From: Dehalococcoidales bacterium
GTDB lineage: Bacteria > Chloroflexota > Dehalococcoidia > Dehalococcoidales > JAUXAE01
DNA: 5,982 nt
NCBI GenBank assembly: GCA_030620035.1
Contig: JAUXAE010000071.1
Location: 1 to 5,982 of the forward strand
Reading direction: 5' to 3'
Below the pieces are notes generated by a model. The model was given only the letters and a program-made list of their open reading frames with translations. It searched no databases and was not told the DNA's origin. A program made the translations under genes and the position numbers. Position 1 is the stretch's first letter. Every line of letters starts with the position of its first letter. Below are positions 4,067 to 5,982 of this stretch, piece by piece.

Positions 4067-5982
4067 ATGGCTAGAAAGAAGGCTAATACCAGGAATAGGG
4101 CCGGGGCCAGGCCGGCCAAGAAAGGGTCATCGTCGGGTGGCTTTTTCCGCTGGTTTTGGCGGCTGAGCCTGGTGTCCCTGGTGGTGGTGGTATTGTTATG
4201 GCAGTGGGAAAACATAACCGTCTGGCTGGACGATGTCACTGAGGGTACGGTGGGCCTGTTCGGCTGGGGCCTGGTCCTCATTGTGCTGGCCGTTATCACC
4301 ATAATAGGTATAATATGGCGGCGCCAGCTAGCCGATTGGGCCCGTCGCTGGAAGCTCTACCAGTGGAATAAGTGGCTAGGTGTCGCTTCTTTCATTCTGG
4401 CTACCTGGGGCGTTCTGGCCCTCTTTGACCTGGGCGGCAGCTTTGGCCAGGATATCATTGGCGGCGACCTGGGCATGGTCGGCATCCTGCGGATACTGGC
4501 CCTGGTTGTGCTGGGTGTTATCCTGATGGTGCCTCAGGCAATCTGGCGGGTCGTGGTAAGCCCCTTTTCTTGGTTGGCAAAGCCTCCCCGGGTGCCGCCA
4601 CCCAGACCAACCAGGGAGGAATTCCAACCCCATCTCAGGCAGCCAACCTATATCCAGCCAGCGGCCAGGGCGCCTCGGGCTGAAGGAATGGTCCCGCCAC
4701 AGGTTCTGGTGCCCCCCGAAATCCCCAGGGAAGAACTTAGAGCCGGCGAGACTGCAGAAGCGGTGGCTGAGCTGAAGCCACCACCGGACCTCAGGCAGGT
4801 GGCTCAGGAGGTGTGGCAGAAATACGGCCAGTCGTCATCACTGGTTGTTGTTGATGGCTGGCGGTTGCCCCCGATTGATATCCTGGACCGGTCTCCCGAG
4901 GTTGAGTTTGGTGAGGCCGATAACATAAAGAGGGCACAGCTGCTTGAGGAGGCCCTGGCCAGCTATGGTGTTGAGGCCAGGGTGGTCCAGATAAACGCCG
5001 GCCCTACGGTTACCCAGTTTGGTGTTGAGCCTGGCTGGGACCGCAAGGTGAAGGAGCTAAGGGAGAAGGATAAGGAGGGCAATGTCGTTGTCAGGCAGAA
5101 GGAGCTATCCCGAACCAGGGTCAAGGTGGAGAGAATTACTTCACTGGCCAATGACCTGGCACTGGCCCTGGCAGCCCCCAGTATCAGGATTGAAGCTCCG
5201 GTGCCGGGTAAGTCGGTGGTGGGCATTGAGGTACCCAATACCATTTCCGGTGTCGTCAGTCTGCGGGGGGTTATCGAGACCAATGCCTTCCAGAAGATAT
5301 TGGCCCGCTCCAGTTTGGCCCTGGCCCTGGGCAAGGGGGCCGGCGGCGAGGCGGTGGCCGGCGACCTGGACAAGATGCCCCATCTGCTTATCGCCGGGGC
5401 CACCGGTAGCGGTAAGACGGTTTGCTTAAATGCCACTATCTGCTGCCTCCTGCTGGGTAATACCCCCTGCGACATCAGGTTTATTATGATTGACCCCAAG
5501 AGGGTGGAACTGACCCTCTTCAACAGCCTGCCTCACCTGGCGGCCCCGGTCATTGTTGATGCCCAGAAGGCACTGAGTGCCCTGCGCTGGCTTAATCAGG
5601 AGATGGACAAGCGCTATCAGAAACTGGCTACCTCCGGTGCCCGCAACATTGAGGCCTACAATAGAAATAGGTATGGGGATGACAAGCTGCCCTATATGGT
5701 GCTGGTCATTGATGAGCTGGCCGACCTGATGATGACTGGCTTTGATGAGGTGGAACACATCCTGTGCCGCCTGGCCCAGCTGGCCCGGGCGGTGGGCATT
5801 CACCTGGTGGTGGCCACCCAACGGCCTTCGGTAGATGTCATCACCGGTCTCATTAAGGCCAACTTCCCCACCCGCATCAGCTTTGCCGTTACCTCCCAGG
5901 TGGACTCACGGACTATCCTGGATGGCGGTGGCGCTGAGAAGCTTCTGGGCCGGGGCGATATGCTCTATATGCCCACTGAGGC
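4067..5982 (+). CDS. ftsK: DNA translocase FtsK/SpoIIIE, C-terminus beyond window
   Basis: A membrane-anchored ATPase that pumps DNA through the division septum during chromosome segregation. The frame stays open for 638 codons to the window edge; the end of the motor and any gamma (winged-helix) domain lie outside. A basic start (MARKKANTRNRAGARPAKK) precedes four hydrophobic segments at about 33-47, 62-83, 104-121 and 137-157, the usual FtsK membrane domain. A proline-rich linker follows (about 172-240). The alpha domain begins near 280 and contains AGPTVTQFGVEPG at 311-323 and SLANDLALALAAPSIRIEAP at 359-378. Walker A is GATGSGKT at 444-451 with Lys450. The PKRVEL segment lies near 482-487, and Walker B is MVLVIDE at 544-550 with Asp549. 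ATQRPSVDVITGLIKANFPT is also present. A charged insert of about 25-30 residues (about 324-352) interrupts the alpha domain relative to Firmicutes and proteobacterial FtsK. The gene follows rnj by 22 bp without a terminator. Confidence 0.97.
   Translation, partial: MARKKANTRNRAGARPAKKGSSSGGFFRWFWRLSLVSLVVVVLLWQWENITVWLDDVTEGTVGLFGWGLVLIVLAVITIIGIIWRRQLADWARRWKLYQWNKWLGVASFILATWGVLALFDLGGSFGQDIIGGDLGMVGILRILALVVLGVILMVPQAIWRVVVSPFSWLAKPPRVPPPRPTREEFQPHLRQPTYIQPAARAPRAEGMVPPQVLVPPEIPREELRAGETAEAVAELKPPPDLRQVAQEVWQKYGQSSSLVVVDGWRLPPIDILDRSPEVEFGEADNIKRAQLLEEALASYGVEARVVQINAGPTVTQFGVEPGWDRKVKELREKDKEGNVVVRQKELSRTRVKVERITSLANDLALALAAPSIRIEAPVPGKSVVGIEVPNTISGVVSLRGVIETNAFQKILARSSLALALGKGAGGEAVAGDLDKMPHLLIAGATGSGKTVCLNATICCLLLGNTPCDIRFIMIDPKRVELTLFNSLPHLAAPVIVDAQKALSALRWLNQEMDKRYQKLATSGARNIEAYNRNRYGDDKLPYMVLVIDELADLMMTGFDEVEHILCRLAQLARAVGIHLVVATQRPSVDVITGLIKANFPTRISFAVTSQVDSRTILDGGGAEKLLGRGDMLYMPTE

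Noticed and set aside
4963..5523. Leftward 186-codon frame antisense to ftsK
   Set aside because: The rightward frame encodes unmistakable FtsK with its Walker A motif; the antisense peptide is a composition artefact.

Overview
The window is an ordinary chromosomal housekeeping segment, most likely from a member of the phylum Chloroflexota, class Dehalococcoidia or a relative. That placement is inference. It rests on the gene set (prs, glyA, family-4 uracil-DNA glycosylase, RNase J, FtsK), on a charged insert in the FtsK alpha domain that I associate with Chloroflexota, and on an intergenic hairpin-rich repeat of a kind common in such genomes. No sequence search was run.

Layout. Positions 1-40 hold the first 13 codons of a leftward ribose-phosphate pyrophosphokinase gene (prs). 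Positions 41-340 carry the prs promoter and ribosome binding site, then a compact non-coding element of about 220 bp made of six consecutive inverted repeats with imperfect, pyrimidine-rich terminal inverted repeats. This looks like a miniature, MITE-like element, and its glyA-proximal hairpin could also terminate glyA transcription. Positions 341-1588 encode leftward serine hydroxymethyltransferase (glyA). Positions 1589-1772 are a divergent control region with two overlapping back-to-back promoters. From 1773 to the end of the window runs a rightward gene cluster: uracil-DNA glycosylase (1773-2375), RNase J (2386-4044) and an FtsK/SpoIIIE DNA translocase (4067 to beyond the window). The gaps are 10 and 22 bp with no visible terminator, so it is probably one transcript.

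Functions. The leftward pair supplies one-carbon units and glycine (GlyA) and PRPP (Prs), both needed for nucleotide synthesis. The rightward cluster joins DNA repair, RNA maturation and decay, and chromosome segregation. No novel multi-gene system is visible. The observations most worth checking lie in the glycosylase: the usual third iron-sulfur cysteine position holds aspartate, and the protein ends in QLTMF, which resembles a sliding-clamp binding motif. The hairpin-chain repeat and the overlapping promoters are secondary points.
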